Shown one piece after another: positions 34,427-44,262 of a stretch of DNA of 64,000 nucleotides; positions within the stretch are counted from its first letter, which is position 1; every line of letters starts with the position of its first letter. The notes below the pieces were generated by a model. The model searched no databases and was not told the DNA's origin. It saw nothing but the letters and a program-made list of their open reading frames with translations. The position numbers and the translations under genes are program-made. Source of the stretch: Asterochloris sp. CNOR1 (lineage: Eukaryota; Chlorophyta; Trebouxiophyceae; Trebouxiales; Trebouxiaceae); assembly GCA_963969365.1 (NCBI GenBank), contig OZ017752.1:1364001-1428000 (forward strand), given 5' to 3'.

Positions 34427-37400
34427 ATGAGCGCTCTGCAAGCTCCCTCCGAGCCCTTCACTTTCTCCCTGCAGGCGGATCTCCGGCGTGAGCCCCAGGT
34501 GAGAATTGGTGCTAGCCATCACAAAAGAGGCACTCAGCAGCTCAGAACAGGAACCTCCCAGCCCATCTCCAAGAAGCTCAGCTCCCAGTGGTCTCCATGC
34601 TGGCCTTGGGAGCAGTTGTTGACTTTGTGAGGCTGCTGAGCATCAGCAAGGTCAGATCAGGTGGGCAGGGCTTGCCTGGCCTGCTTGGCACCGGAGCCTG
34701 CCATGCACCTTGTGGCCTGGTGTCATGCACTGCAGCTGAGCCTGTGGTCACTGTGCAGAATCTGCAGAGTAGGCATGGAATTTTGCTGGTGTTGTGGAGG
34801 TGGGTCTCTTAGCTGCATGCTGGGTGCAGGTGCAGTCACATCCGGTGAACCACCACGCACCAAGCCACCCACCTTCTACACCTACTCAGCGCCCCAAGAT
34901 GCAGACGTGAGTTGCGGCAGAGCCAGCGCGGCTGGCCGCTGACAGTCCTGCAATCTTCTCTTTCGCCATCGGGTCCTGCTCACGCTGCAAGGCAGCCACC
35001 CCCAGGGGCCAGTCATTGCTGCCCAACTCGCCCCCAGACCACCTCATCTGCTCCAGCCTGCCTGGCCCTGCATGCTGTGCCTTGCCAATGCTGCTGGTGC
35101 ATCAGCGCTCGTGTGCTAGCTTGTCTGCAGGGTTGGCATACGTTAGCAGCCAGGGCTGCCGTTGAGCTTCCCCTGCACCAGCTCAACAGTGTCAGCCTCC
35201 CCTGCATGAGTGCTTCTGACTAGCGCCCCTCCAGATATGCTGCTCGACTCTGACGATGCAGGACGATGACGAGGAAGATGAGGAGGACTTAGACCAGCCT
35301 GACCAGGAAGATGAGGGGCAGGACGACCAGCAGAATGATGTGAGTGTTCCTGGGCACTCCTGACTAAGTGTCCGGCATGGCAGCTGTCTGGCGTCCCCTG
35401 CCCATGCAGCATGTGCTCCCTGCAACTTGGCAGTGCCTTGCCCATGCAACAGCAGGGAGTTTGTACACTGCACACGGTGGCAGGCAACCCCGCCGGTGAC
35501 CAGCAGAATTATGGTGCATGTCTCCTTGAGTCCTGCTTGCCACTGCCTGGCATCTGCACGCTGCACACGTTGGCAGCAGGCCACACTGGCTGCCTCTTCA
35601 TGATCGTGCACGCTTTACACCTGCCAGCATTGCCCCCCAGGGTGGCTCGCTGAGTCTTGCACGACTTGCTTCGTGTCAGTGCTGGCCATGCGCATCCCCC
35701 GACCATGCCTGCTCTCCCTGGTCAGCACTGGCCGTCCACATCTGGCAGGTGCCTGCCATGCCTGCAGGAGCAAGAGGACGAGGAAGAAGGGGCAGGCGAC
35801 CAGGTCTGTGCAGGCTCTTGCAGTCATGCAATGCTGCCTGCGCTGCCCTCCCTCCCCCCTGTGCAGACTGCCCATGACTCTGTGTTGCTGTTTTGCCTTG
35901 TCCCACGGCTCACCATCATCAAGGGCTTCAGCATGGCTGCCGTGCCTGCATGAATGTGCAGACACCAGACTGCAGTAGAGGGCAGGAGCGTGATGTGGAT
36001 AGCACGCCAATATGGCCCCCACCATCCCACCCAGTCCCAGTCACCCTGCCTGCCCCCTGCAGGCTGGCACTGGCGCCACGGGCGATGGCGGAGACGATGA
36101 GGATGATGACGTGAGCGTGACTCACACAAGTTGATGCACGCACTGCTAGGGCTGAATGGGCTGCACTTCACTGAGCATGCATGCACACACCTCCTGGACT
36201 CCTGTGCTGCTGACCGAAGGAAGGCTCACTGCACTTACGTGACACAAGTGCACATGTCATCTGTGCGCAGCAAGCAGGGTGTCTGATGGTGAGTCACTGC
36301 TGTGCAGGACCAGGGGGACGACGAGGACAACCAGGTGCACAGCAGACGCCTCCAATAAATACCCGTGCAGCAATTTCTCCGGCGTCGTGCTGCCAGCGGC
36401 TGGCGAAGCTCTCTTTCTGTGCCTGTCGCCCTTGTCAAGCTGAAGGACACCAATTTTGGCCTGCATGCGCCGCCCTGTGGTCCCCAATTGATGGCTGTCA
36501 GTTCCAGGTGGTCAACATGGCTGACCTTGCAGGAGCAAAATGATGGTGATGAGGAGGAGGAGGAGGAGGAACCCATCACATCCCCAGGCACAGCCTACCT
36601 GGTTGGCCAGGTGAATCCCTGTTGTGCTTTAGCTGCATCCTGCAATCTTCCGTAAAGATTGTTCAAGATTTGTGCAGGCCCCTACTTGCACAGCCTGACT
36701 GGCCGGCCAGGTTGGCTGCCACATTTCATTCAGCGCTGTGGCGGTGCTGCTTCTGAGCTGTGCACGCAGGGTGCGTCATGCATGCAAGCCCTTCTACCCA
36801 GCTCCCATCCAGCCTGCCATGCTGCGTGGCTGTACAACTTCAGCTGCTGATCACTTCTTCTGCAGGGTGGTCCTAGGGCGACTGAGGCCAAGAACCTGCA
36901 GCCTTTCTCAGCAGATGTGTGTTCCTGCTGCTTCAGGTGCCTCTGGCCAGTGCATTGCTGAGTGGCAGCGTGGGTGGCCTGAGCACAGCAATATAACGAG
37001 CAAGCGTATCTGCAGGGTGGCCCCGAGATCACTGAGGCTGAAGACCAGGAGGATTACAAGGCAGAGGACGACGATGCAGATAGCGAGGACTTGGAGGTAG
37101 GCAGGCTGCCAGGTCTGGTGCAGGCCGTGGCCCCTGTGTAGCCCCCATCCCGCAGTTGGTAGCTGATGGGGTGGAAGACTGCCTCTGCTGGTTGATAATG
37201 GCAGGAAACTGCTCCTGGCTGCCTCATTGATCAGGACACCCTGGCAGCGGCGTGCCGCACGTGCTGGCTTACCTCAGGCTTCTGCCCTTGCGGAGGAAGC
37301 CGTCCCTGTGTCGTCACATCTTGGCTTCCTGTCCAGCAGCAGCTTCATCTGGAAGCTCGACTGGGCAAGTGCCCTGCGGCCTTGAGCAAGGGCCCCACCA

Positions 37401-38186
37401 GTCTTGGGACTTTCTGGCGGATATCAGCTTTCTGGCAGGTTCTGTCTGGCAGGCATCCTTTTATGACATGACCTGCTCAGTGCCAGTCTTCTGTGCATGC
37501 AAGCTGCCCGAGCTGGCAGGCACCACTCTCACAGTCGAACTTATTTTGGTGTTTCCATGCCTTCCCCATTCAGGAGGAGGAGGAGGACGAATCACGGCCC
37601 AAGAAGCGTGGCCGCTATGCCAAGCAGGACGACGATGACTTTGAGCCTGTGAGCCCACTTCCGCCATGCCTGCTGCCTGCTTTGTCAATGCCCCACAGGT
37701 CCCTAGAGCCCCGCAAGCTGTCAAGCGCTTACGGCGTAATACTGGGCATGCAATGCTGCCCCAACTGGTGAAGCTCCACCTGTTGTGCCCAGTAAGGTTG
37801 ATTTCTGGCAAGCCCCTCTCGAGTTGTCCCTGCCAAGGACTGACAAGGGACCTTCCTGCTGTGCAGGAGGAGGATGACGAGGTGGGCCTGCCTGCTCTGC
37901 CTGATAGCAGGAACAGGCTTGAGTAACGGCATATCTACCTGCTTTATGACTCTGTCGTGATGCTCTAACACCAGCCCACACTGGCTGCACAAACATGCAC
38001 TGCTCCTTGCAATCTGCACCGCAGCAAAGGCCTTCTCACTTCACTGAGCTGTACATGCTACTGGTGGCCTCTGCACAGCCATACATATGCGCCTTTGCAG
38101 AGCCTTCTGAGTTGCTTCCAGTGTTCAATGTAAGCTGAACTGTTCTGCAGGACGATGATGAGGATGAGGACTTTGACGACGAGTAG
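34427..38186 (+). CDS. Highly acidic protein assembled from micro-exons
   Basis: The start Met at 34427 opens MSALQAPSEPFTFSLQADLR (exon 34427-34498). An in-phase exon of about 69 nt follows (LPVVSMLALGAVVDFVRLL), then one near 34833-34907 (PPRTKPPTFYTYSAPQDAD). The rest is a chain of short in-phase exons, each between a CAG acceptor and a GT donor: 35261-35340 (DDDEEDEEDLDQ), about 35769-35802 (EQEDEEEGAGDQ), about 36061-36110 (AGTGATGDGGDDEDDD), about 36309-36334 (DQGDDEDNQ), about 36533-36611, 37016-37096 (EDQEDYKAEDDDADSEDLE), about 37573-37649 (EEEEDESRPKKRGRYAKQ), a possible EEDDE exon near 37868, and a last exon ending DEDEDFDDE at the stop, 38184-38186. One basic PKKRGR patch could be a nuclear signal. 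Acidic histone-chaperone-like or transcription-associated proteins share this composition, but no family was recognised. Confidence 0.6.
36860..37029 (+). repeat. Echo of an acceptor edge in the acidic gene
   Basis: The true edge ctgcagggtggccccgagat (37010-37029) is preceded by ctgcagggtggtcctagggc (36860-36879), after which ACTGAGGC also matches. The donor edge gaccagcagaatgat near 35327 likewise recurs as gaccagcagaattat near 35496. Confidence 0.65.
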
Positions 38187-38371
38187 GCAGTGCCTCGCCA
38201 CCATCTGCCATCATTGATCCAAAGCACTGTAGACTTGGCCAGCAGATCGCTGAGGCCCTCTTTCATCAGATCAAGGCTTGCCAAGAGTTGACCCCCATGC
38301 CTGCCATTTTAGAGCGACAACGACAACATGTGAATTAAAGACACCAAATTATGTTGAGAGCACAGCCACCA

Positions 38372-39035
38372 TCAACCCTTTGTAGCACTGGAGGGCTGCT
38401 TATCATCAACAAGCTCTTCTGCATTGCGGGCAGCGGCCTGGGCCTCTGCTTGTCGAATGCCTTGCCGGAGCCCAAGGACTGCAGCATCAGTCACCGCCCT
38501 GAGCGGCATGCATGCATTGAAAAGGCCCAGGCGCTGCAGCTCAACCCACCTATGAACAGATTTGTGATGGTCAGCAGGCTCTCTGCACTGCCATGCAGCC
38601 AGTCCACATTTGCCAGGCTCTTGCCATAGACTTTCAGGGCTGCAGCACAGCGGGAATCCAACACGCTAGGACATTACACCTGCGACATAACTGCTTTGCC
38701 AGACACTGCTGCTGACATTGGGCTCACCATAGACTCCTGCTGGAATCGTCCCAAAAACAAACACCTGCAGCGTCGGGTGCCCTGCTCAGGACTGAGGGGT
38801 TGTAGGACATCATGCAGACTGCTTGGGGGGGCCATCCCCTCACCAGAAGAAAGTAGAAACCAAACTCGACTAGAGGGGGGGCCTTCCTTGATTTTGTGAG
38901 AAAGTAGAGGAAGGCTGAGTATGGCTGGCCAGGACAGGCAGCGAGTGTCAGCACATCATGCTTGATAGCTCAGGCAGGACACTAGTGCTGCGTGATTACC
39001 AGGATGCTGGAGGCAAACAAGTTTGAGGCAATCTC
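38372..39035 (-). CDS. DUF3593 protein, plastid membrane; 5' exon(s) unresolved
   Basis: Member of the DUF3593 family, which as I know it occurs in cyanobacteria and plastid-bearing eukaryotes with no established function. Five exons join in phase: 39000-39035 (EIASNLFASSIL), 38844-38924 (PYSAFLYFLTKSRKAPPLVE, GFYFLL), 38728-38764 (VFVFGTIPAGVY), 38550-38639 (LKVYGKSLANVDWLHGSAES, TITNLFI) and 38372-38478 (VLGLRQGIRQAEAQAA, acidic tail, stop). The order LYFLT..K.P, GFYFLL, TIPAGVYA, LANVDWLHG.AESLLT.TN is the family core and gives three hydrophobic segments. Two exons are only 36 and 37 nt. A transit peptide exon should lie in 39060-39370 but was not identified, so the interval shared with the divergent OSCP gene is short. 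Confidence 0.8.
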
Positions 39036-39370
39036 CTGAAGGCAAGATGTGAATATCAGTCATAGACGTCTGTGCTGTATATGGACGCTGCAACAGCCCA
39101 CTGACCTGTGCATTCACGTGAGTGCTCCATGCTTCATTCCAGGGAAGTGCCTGACATGTGTGCCATCCTCTGGGTCTAGGCATTGGCCTGAGCTGCCATG
39201 AAGTATGTGTACAATGACTTTTTAAACTAAGCCCAGAGTGTCTGTGTGCAAGAGAGCTGTGCACATGGCTGCAGGCCATCTGCATTGTGGCTGGATATTA
39301 TATCTATTTCATAGAAAGACAAGGAAAACCCTGAGGGCCACTTGGAGCGCAAGCCTGTGTTGCAGCCACC

Positions 39371-41902
39371 ATGCTACGAGCAGCAGGGGCAAGTCTGCTG
39401 CACAGATGCAGGGGCACAGCGTCTCTGCAAGGCGTGGTGGTAAGCGTGTTGCCCTGGTGTTGGCAAAGCATGCAGATGCAGCAGAGTGACCGCTCTGTGA
39501 TATACTCACTGCTGTGTACCTGTAGGCTCGATCCTTTGCAGAGCAGGCCGCTGAGAAAGTCACAGTAAGCCAGAGCTAACATGACTGCTTCTTCCAATGC
39601 CATCAGAGCAGCTATACTGCACAACAACAGAGTTTGATGCACAGCAAGCCATTGCCTGGGGGTGCAGCCCACTTACATGCTGCTGTGCCTGCAGATCCCC
39701 ATCACTGTGCATGGCACCGAGGGCAGGTATGCCTCAGCCCTGTACAGCGCCGCCGCACGCGCACAGCAGATCGATACTGTGGAGAAGGACCTTGACGAGG
39801 TGAGCAACACGGATGCCAAGGCAGCTTCATAACATGCATCACTTGGGCAGACTAAGGGTGCGTCTCTGCCTGACAACATTCAGAGCACAGCAGCGGCTGC
39901 GTGGCTGCCCCGCAGCAGTTGCCAGAGGCCCTGGGGTCCTGCAGCCACGTGCATGGGCTTGAGCCTGTGCCACCAAAGGACTGTGGTCCTGTTGCACATT
40001 CGGAAAGCTCAGCAAGCTGAGGGCTGATGCAACAGTCTGTCAGCTAGGATGATTTCTCTCTGTTGAAGTGCTCCTCACCACCTGACCTGCTGCAGATCTG
40101 GAACCTCGAAGCTGAGAGCGAGGACTTTGGGAAGTTTGTGATGGACCCCTCCATTCCCAAGACCACCAAGACAGAGGGCTTGCAGGCCATTCTGGGCACC
40201 ATGGACGTGTCCGACCTGACAAAGCGCTTTCTGCGTGAGCCTGGGTTTGCTTGTAGAGAGAGCCCTGCAAGGGGTTCTGCTGGCTCATCGAGTCAGAGGC
40301 AATGACGTGAGGGGAGCGCGCCCGCATGCCTGGGGCTGTTTAAGGAGTGGTGTAATCAATGTTGGCCAGAGAACACCATTGAGCAGCCTACAGCACTGAA
40401 TATATATGCCTGCCGCCCTGCAGTAGTGCTGCCTGAGGCTGCTGCCTGCATGTGCCAGCATGAGGCAGGCCTGCCAGCCTGCAGAGATGCCAGTGCTGCG
40501 CATCACTCCAGCAGTTACCTTATGCACTCCTGCCTGCCCGTCTCTGCAGTGGTGCTGGCTAGAAGTCCTGCATTTACTGCCTGCCTGTCTGCAGTGGTGC
40601 TAGCTGGCTGTGCACTCACACAACACCATTGCCGCCTACAACTGAAGGGGGGCTGGCCAAGAATCACTGCTGTCTTATCTTACTGCCTGACGTGCTGACC
40701 TCTTGACCTCAGGTTGCCTGCCGCGGTGGTTGTGGCTAAAAATGGCTGCTGCCTACCCAACTGTGCCTGCCTGTTGTGAGGAACTGAGGCTCAACAATGC
40801 ACCCACTGCTGCTTGCCTGCTGCTGCAGTGGTGCTGGCCGAGAATGGCCGGCTAAAGTACCTGGACAAAATCGTGGATACCTTTGGCAAGATTGTGTCAG
40901 CTGCTCGCGGCGAGGTGATTGCGACCATCACGACAGCAGAGGTGACATGGGCTGCCTGGATGTGCTGCAGAGTGTGCTGCCCACAGTCAATGTGTGCCCA
41001 GACTAAGCTTCACCTGGGCTGTCAAGTTGAGCTGCTGAAGGGATGCGCTGCGTGAGCCTGTGTGCTCTGGGTTGCTGGTAGCCTGCATCCTGCAAAGCCT
41101 GCTCCCCGGACCAAGCCGTCTGGATCTGTGCGTCCAGGAAAGGCAGTGGTGCTGGACACAAGTTCTGCGCCGCATCTTTGCCAGATGGATGTCCAGATCA
41201 ATCCGCATGAGTGCACCTTCCAGCACAGGGCTTCTGCAAGCAGCTCCTCCATGCAACATGTTGCCTGCTTTTGCAGGCCCTAGAGGAGTCAGAGCTCACT
41301 GACATCAAGGAGGGCCTTGGTGAGTGTCGGGCAGCTGATGTGGTGTTTCCTCGTGTGCTGTCAGTGGAGGCTTACAGTTGGCTGTTGCGTGTGGAGGGTG
41401 ACCACATGCTGAGCCCATCACTGCTACACGGCAGTGCAGTAATACGAGCAAGCACTGGCATCCCTTCTCAACGAGCTGCACACTGCTGTAGGCAAGCTGG
41501 TCAGGGAGGGTCAGGAGCTGTACGTTGAGGAGCAGGTACAAATGTCCTGCTTACTGCAATGCCCGCAGCCTCCAAGCAGTGCAGGTTCCACATTCAGCTT
41601 ATCACAAGTGAACGACTCGTCTCCACACTGGCTCAAATTGAGCTGCACACCAGTGCTCATGCTGCAATTGCAGCAGTCTGACCCACTAGGCTAATCTGTG
41701 CCTGGGGGCCCAACCAGTGGGATGCTTGTGGTCCTCCACATCGCGGGATAGGCATGGGTGCATCAGGATGCTCTCCCTGCTGCTGCAGGTGGATCCTTCT
41801 ATCATTGGTGGCATGATTCTGGAAGTGGGTGACAAGCGTGTAGACCTGAGCATCCGCACTAAAGTTAGGAAGGTACAGCAGATCATCACCGAAAGTTTTT
41901 AA
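39371..41902 (+). CDS. ATP5: Mitochondrial ATP synthase OSCP (F1 delta-type) subunit
   Basis: Oligomycin-sensitivity-conferring protein, which links the F1 head to the peripheral stalk. Eight exons (39371-39439, 39526-39564, 39695-39799, 40096-40234, 40829-40941, 41277-41319, 41453-41535, 41789-41902) join in phase to 235 codons, 234 residues, typical for OSCP. The presequence MLRAAGASLLHRCRGTASLQ is basic and free of acidic residues. Next come VHGTEGRYASALYSAAARAQ, a helical middle (FGKFVMDPSIPKTTKTEGLQ), LVLAENGRLKYLDKIVDTFG, ARGEVIATITTAE, LEESELTDIKEGL, and the C-terminal signature DPSIIGGMILEVGDKRVDLS. The mitochondrial presequence and GYA-to-RYA context favour OSCP over plastid AtpD. 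The acceptor at 41453 (GCAAG) is the least certain boundary. Confidence 0.95.
40418..40842 (+). repeat. Decoy copies of the OSCP exon-5 acceptor
   Basis: The true edge ctgcagtggtgctggccgag (40823-40842) is preceded in the same intron by ctgcagtagtgctgcctgag (40418-40437), ctgcagtggtgctggctaga (40544-40563) and ctgcagtggtgctagctggc (40589-40608). A poorer copy, with GTGGTTGTGGCTAAAAATGG, lies near 40723-40745. Confidence 0.75.
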
Positions 41903-41904
41903 GA

Positions 41905-41909
41905 TGTAA
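41905..41909 (+). terminator. TGTAA poly(A) signal of OSCP
   Basis: TGTAA lies two bases after the OSCP stop (41900-41902). It is the chlorophyte poly(A) signal and would give an extremely short 3' UTR of roughly 20 nt. Confidence 0.5.
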
Positions 41910-42293
41910 CAGGTTTTCTACTCACATCCTTTAGCAAGCTTTGCACACCTCTCAGCAACAGAGGCATGTTTCCAGGCGCACTGCGCTGTGTTAAGCACGG
42001 CTGACTTCATGAACATGCACCACTGCTACATTCTGAGAGGCAGACCATGGCACTCAGTCAAAAGATCAGGTACAACAGCCTTGGAGGTGTTGCAGCATCA
42101 TGGTTGTTGTACAGCAGCAAGGATCCTCACTCAATGTGGTCATGTGACCAGGCAACGAAGCTGTATGCCATGAGACTGGGCACACTCAAACACAAAGAGC
42201 CTGTGGCAGAACGCAATGCTGCACAATGCATCGTGGGGCAGAAAGCCAGCCTGGGCTTGCATCTAGTCTACGTGTGCCAAGCAGGGGCTGCAG

Positions 42294-43512
42294 TCACTGG
42301 TCTGACACTGAGTGGAGCTTGTCCACGCGCTGCTGGACAACATTGTCGATTTGCTCAATGAAGGAGTCTGTGACCTGCTGAATATCCTTGTTCATGCGCT
42401 CCTTGTCACCCTGCAGGCCCCAGGTTGACACTGCATGGGACATGTGCTGGCTCAATCCCACAGGCCTGGGGCTCTGGTTAAGACTTGCTGATCTCTGGCT
42501 GCAACCAACAGGCGTTGCCTTCATGCCACTTCCCAGGTACTTAGGATCTCTGAGAACACTGCAGTCCGCAGTGCCCGAGGGCCAGGCATGCAAGCAGGCG
42601 CCAGACCTGTGAAATGTCACGCTCGTAGTCTGCCAACCTCCCAATCTTCTGCATTAGGTCCCTTCTGACATTCCTGATGGCAATCCTGCACAGCAAAGGG
42701 CAGCTCAGGGGCTAGCCTTTGTGCCTGGGCCAAAGCATGTGCAACCTGTCGCTCTCACCTGCCCTTCTCTGCGACTTTATTTGCCTCCTTCATTGTCACT
42801 GAGCGGTCTTCCTGAGTCGCGCCTGCAGCAGCTCTGTGCTGACACATCGGCGTCCACATGGTAGGAACGTCAGGGCAGACGTTGGGCAAGCATACTGCAA
42901 GGCAGCCTGGATTCTCGCAGAGCGACAGCTAACCTGCAGCTCGCATCCTGCTCAGATCATTCTGAGTGGTGTCAATGGCTTTAGACATCTTCTTCTCTGC
43001 TGTGCTGTGGAAGCTGCCAAGGATGCTCTCATAGCGCTCAGCTGCAGCAGCAACCAGAGACAAGGTCAGCCAGCCGACTTGCATGAGATGGCTGCATTGG
43101 AGCTGAGGTCAGGGCCTGTACTGACCTACAGGCTCAAACTCCCCAGACTCCTCTGCTGCATCCAGCTCGTGTTGCTTCTTGGTGTCTGGCATCCGTTTGA
43201 CTGTGCTTGAATGTGCCCTGCAGCTTTAGGGAGCTGGGCTGCTCAGTTTGCCAGAGGTCGATGCATGCAGACCCAAGTGCTCCATCTGTCACCATTGGCA
43301 GACTTCAGAGCCTGTCAAGGCGCTATTGAGATCACCCACCTCATTGAGCGCTGATGACAAGACAGACACACCTGCCTCCAAGCTGGCATGCTGCTCTTCA
43401 GTCCACTGCCTGAGTGATGTTGAGGGCACACATCCGACAGGAGTGTGCGACAGGGACTCAAGATGCTGAGGGTTGTCCGGCAGCACTTGCCCAGGCTGCT
43501 CCTCATAAACAT
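42294..43512 (-). CDS. Ribosome recycling factor-like protein lacking domain II, organelle-targeted
   Basis: RRF splits post-termination ribosomes together with EF-G. Six exons (43340-43512, 43126-43217, 42934-43041, 42759-42822, 42607-42685, 42294-42410) join with every phase consistent to 211 codons, 210 residues. The first 57 residues (MFMRSSLGKCCRTTLSILSP onward) have no acidic residue before the first Asp and are basic and Ser-rich, like an organellar presequence. Helix 1 is FHSTAEKKMSKAIDTTQNDL followed by SRMRAAG. Helices 2 and 3 are EDRSVTMKEANKVAEKGRIA, IRNVRRDLMQKIGRLA and NKDIQQVTDSFIEQIDNVVQ. IRNVRRD is the RRF hallmark. The roughly 70-residue domain II, normally inserted between helix 1 and helix 2, is absent: the intron there (42823-42933) is only 111 bp and joins the two halves in phase. 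Recycling activity is therefore uncertain. Confidence 0.85.
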
Positions 43513-44262
43513 CGAGCCCTATGTCTCTGCAGTTGCCCTTGTCCACCTGGTGTGGTCACTTGTACCGAGAGATGTGGCGAAGCAGTCAATGTTGCATGTC
43601 ATCTTACTTTACATTTGTTGTGGATAGTTGAACGATCCCTGCTTGTGATTCAGGTCGTGCAATGTAGCTATTAGACTTTCAGCATGTCTCAACAAGGATT
43701 AGAGACGATGTCAGCAGGTCACTGGGGCGCCTACATAGTGTGCAGGGAGCTCTGGCCCCAGAGCGCACCCCTGGAGTTCCTTGCCCCTATTTGAGAGTTG
43801 AAAAGATGGCATGCGGATTCTATGGCCAGAGTGCGGCTGATGACCATGAGCAGAGCCTCAGTGTGTTGTTGGAGCAGTTAAGGTGGGTACAGCAGCTTGC
43901 TTGCATTGCACAGGCCGCCGTGAACACTCAAATTGTCCGCGCCTGCGTTGGCTCCTCTATTATTGCGCACATGTACAACGAGCTCGTGAGGTGTATGTCC
44001 CCCATCTGTCCAAGATGACAGGAGCAACTGTCACATGTCGTTTTAGTGCTCCAGACATGGGCAGCTTGAAGTCTGAAGTAGACAGCCCCACACAGGCACA
44101 AGCTTTTCTGCAATGCTGCATTTTATAAGCCAAGGCACATGGAATTGCTGTGATACTTGTTGCATGTCGTCTCAATGCCTGTCGGTCTAGTAAGTTTCGA
44201 CAGCCAAAGAAGGTGTGCATGAAACAGCTTTTGCCAGAAAACAAGGAGCTGCAGAATGTGCA
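43513..44262. other. Interval between RRF-like start and channel stop; possible small plus-strand gene
   Basis: This 750-bp stretch must hold the RRF-like promoter and the channel's 3' UTR. A plus-strand frame at about 43806-44018 (MACGFYGQSAADDHEQSLSV onward) and a short one at 43684 (MSQQGLETMSAGHWGAYIVC) are protein-like, but neither has family similarity or a settled splice join. Confidence 0.35.

Noticed and set aside
40544-40608. Strong CTGCAG acceptors as alternative starts of OSCP exon 5
   Set aside because: Reading from 40550 meets a TAG within a few codons, and only 40829 continues into AENGRLKYLDKIVDTF.
39695-41902. Assignment of the OSCP gene as plastid ATP synthase delta (AtpD)
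   Set aside because: The presequence is mitochondrial in style and the GTEGRYASALYSAA and DPSIIGGMIL blocks match OSCP better.
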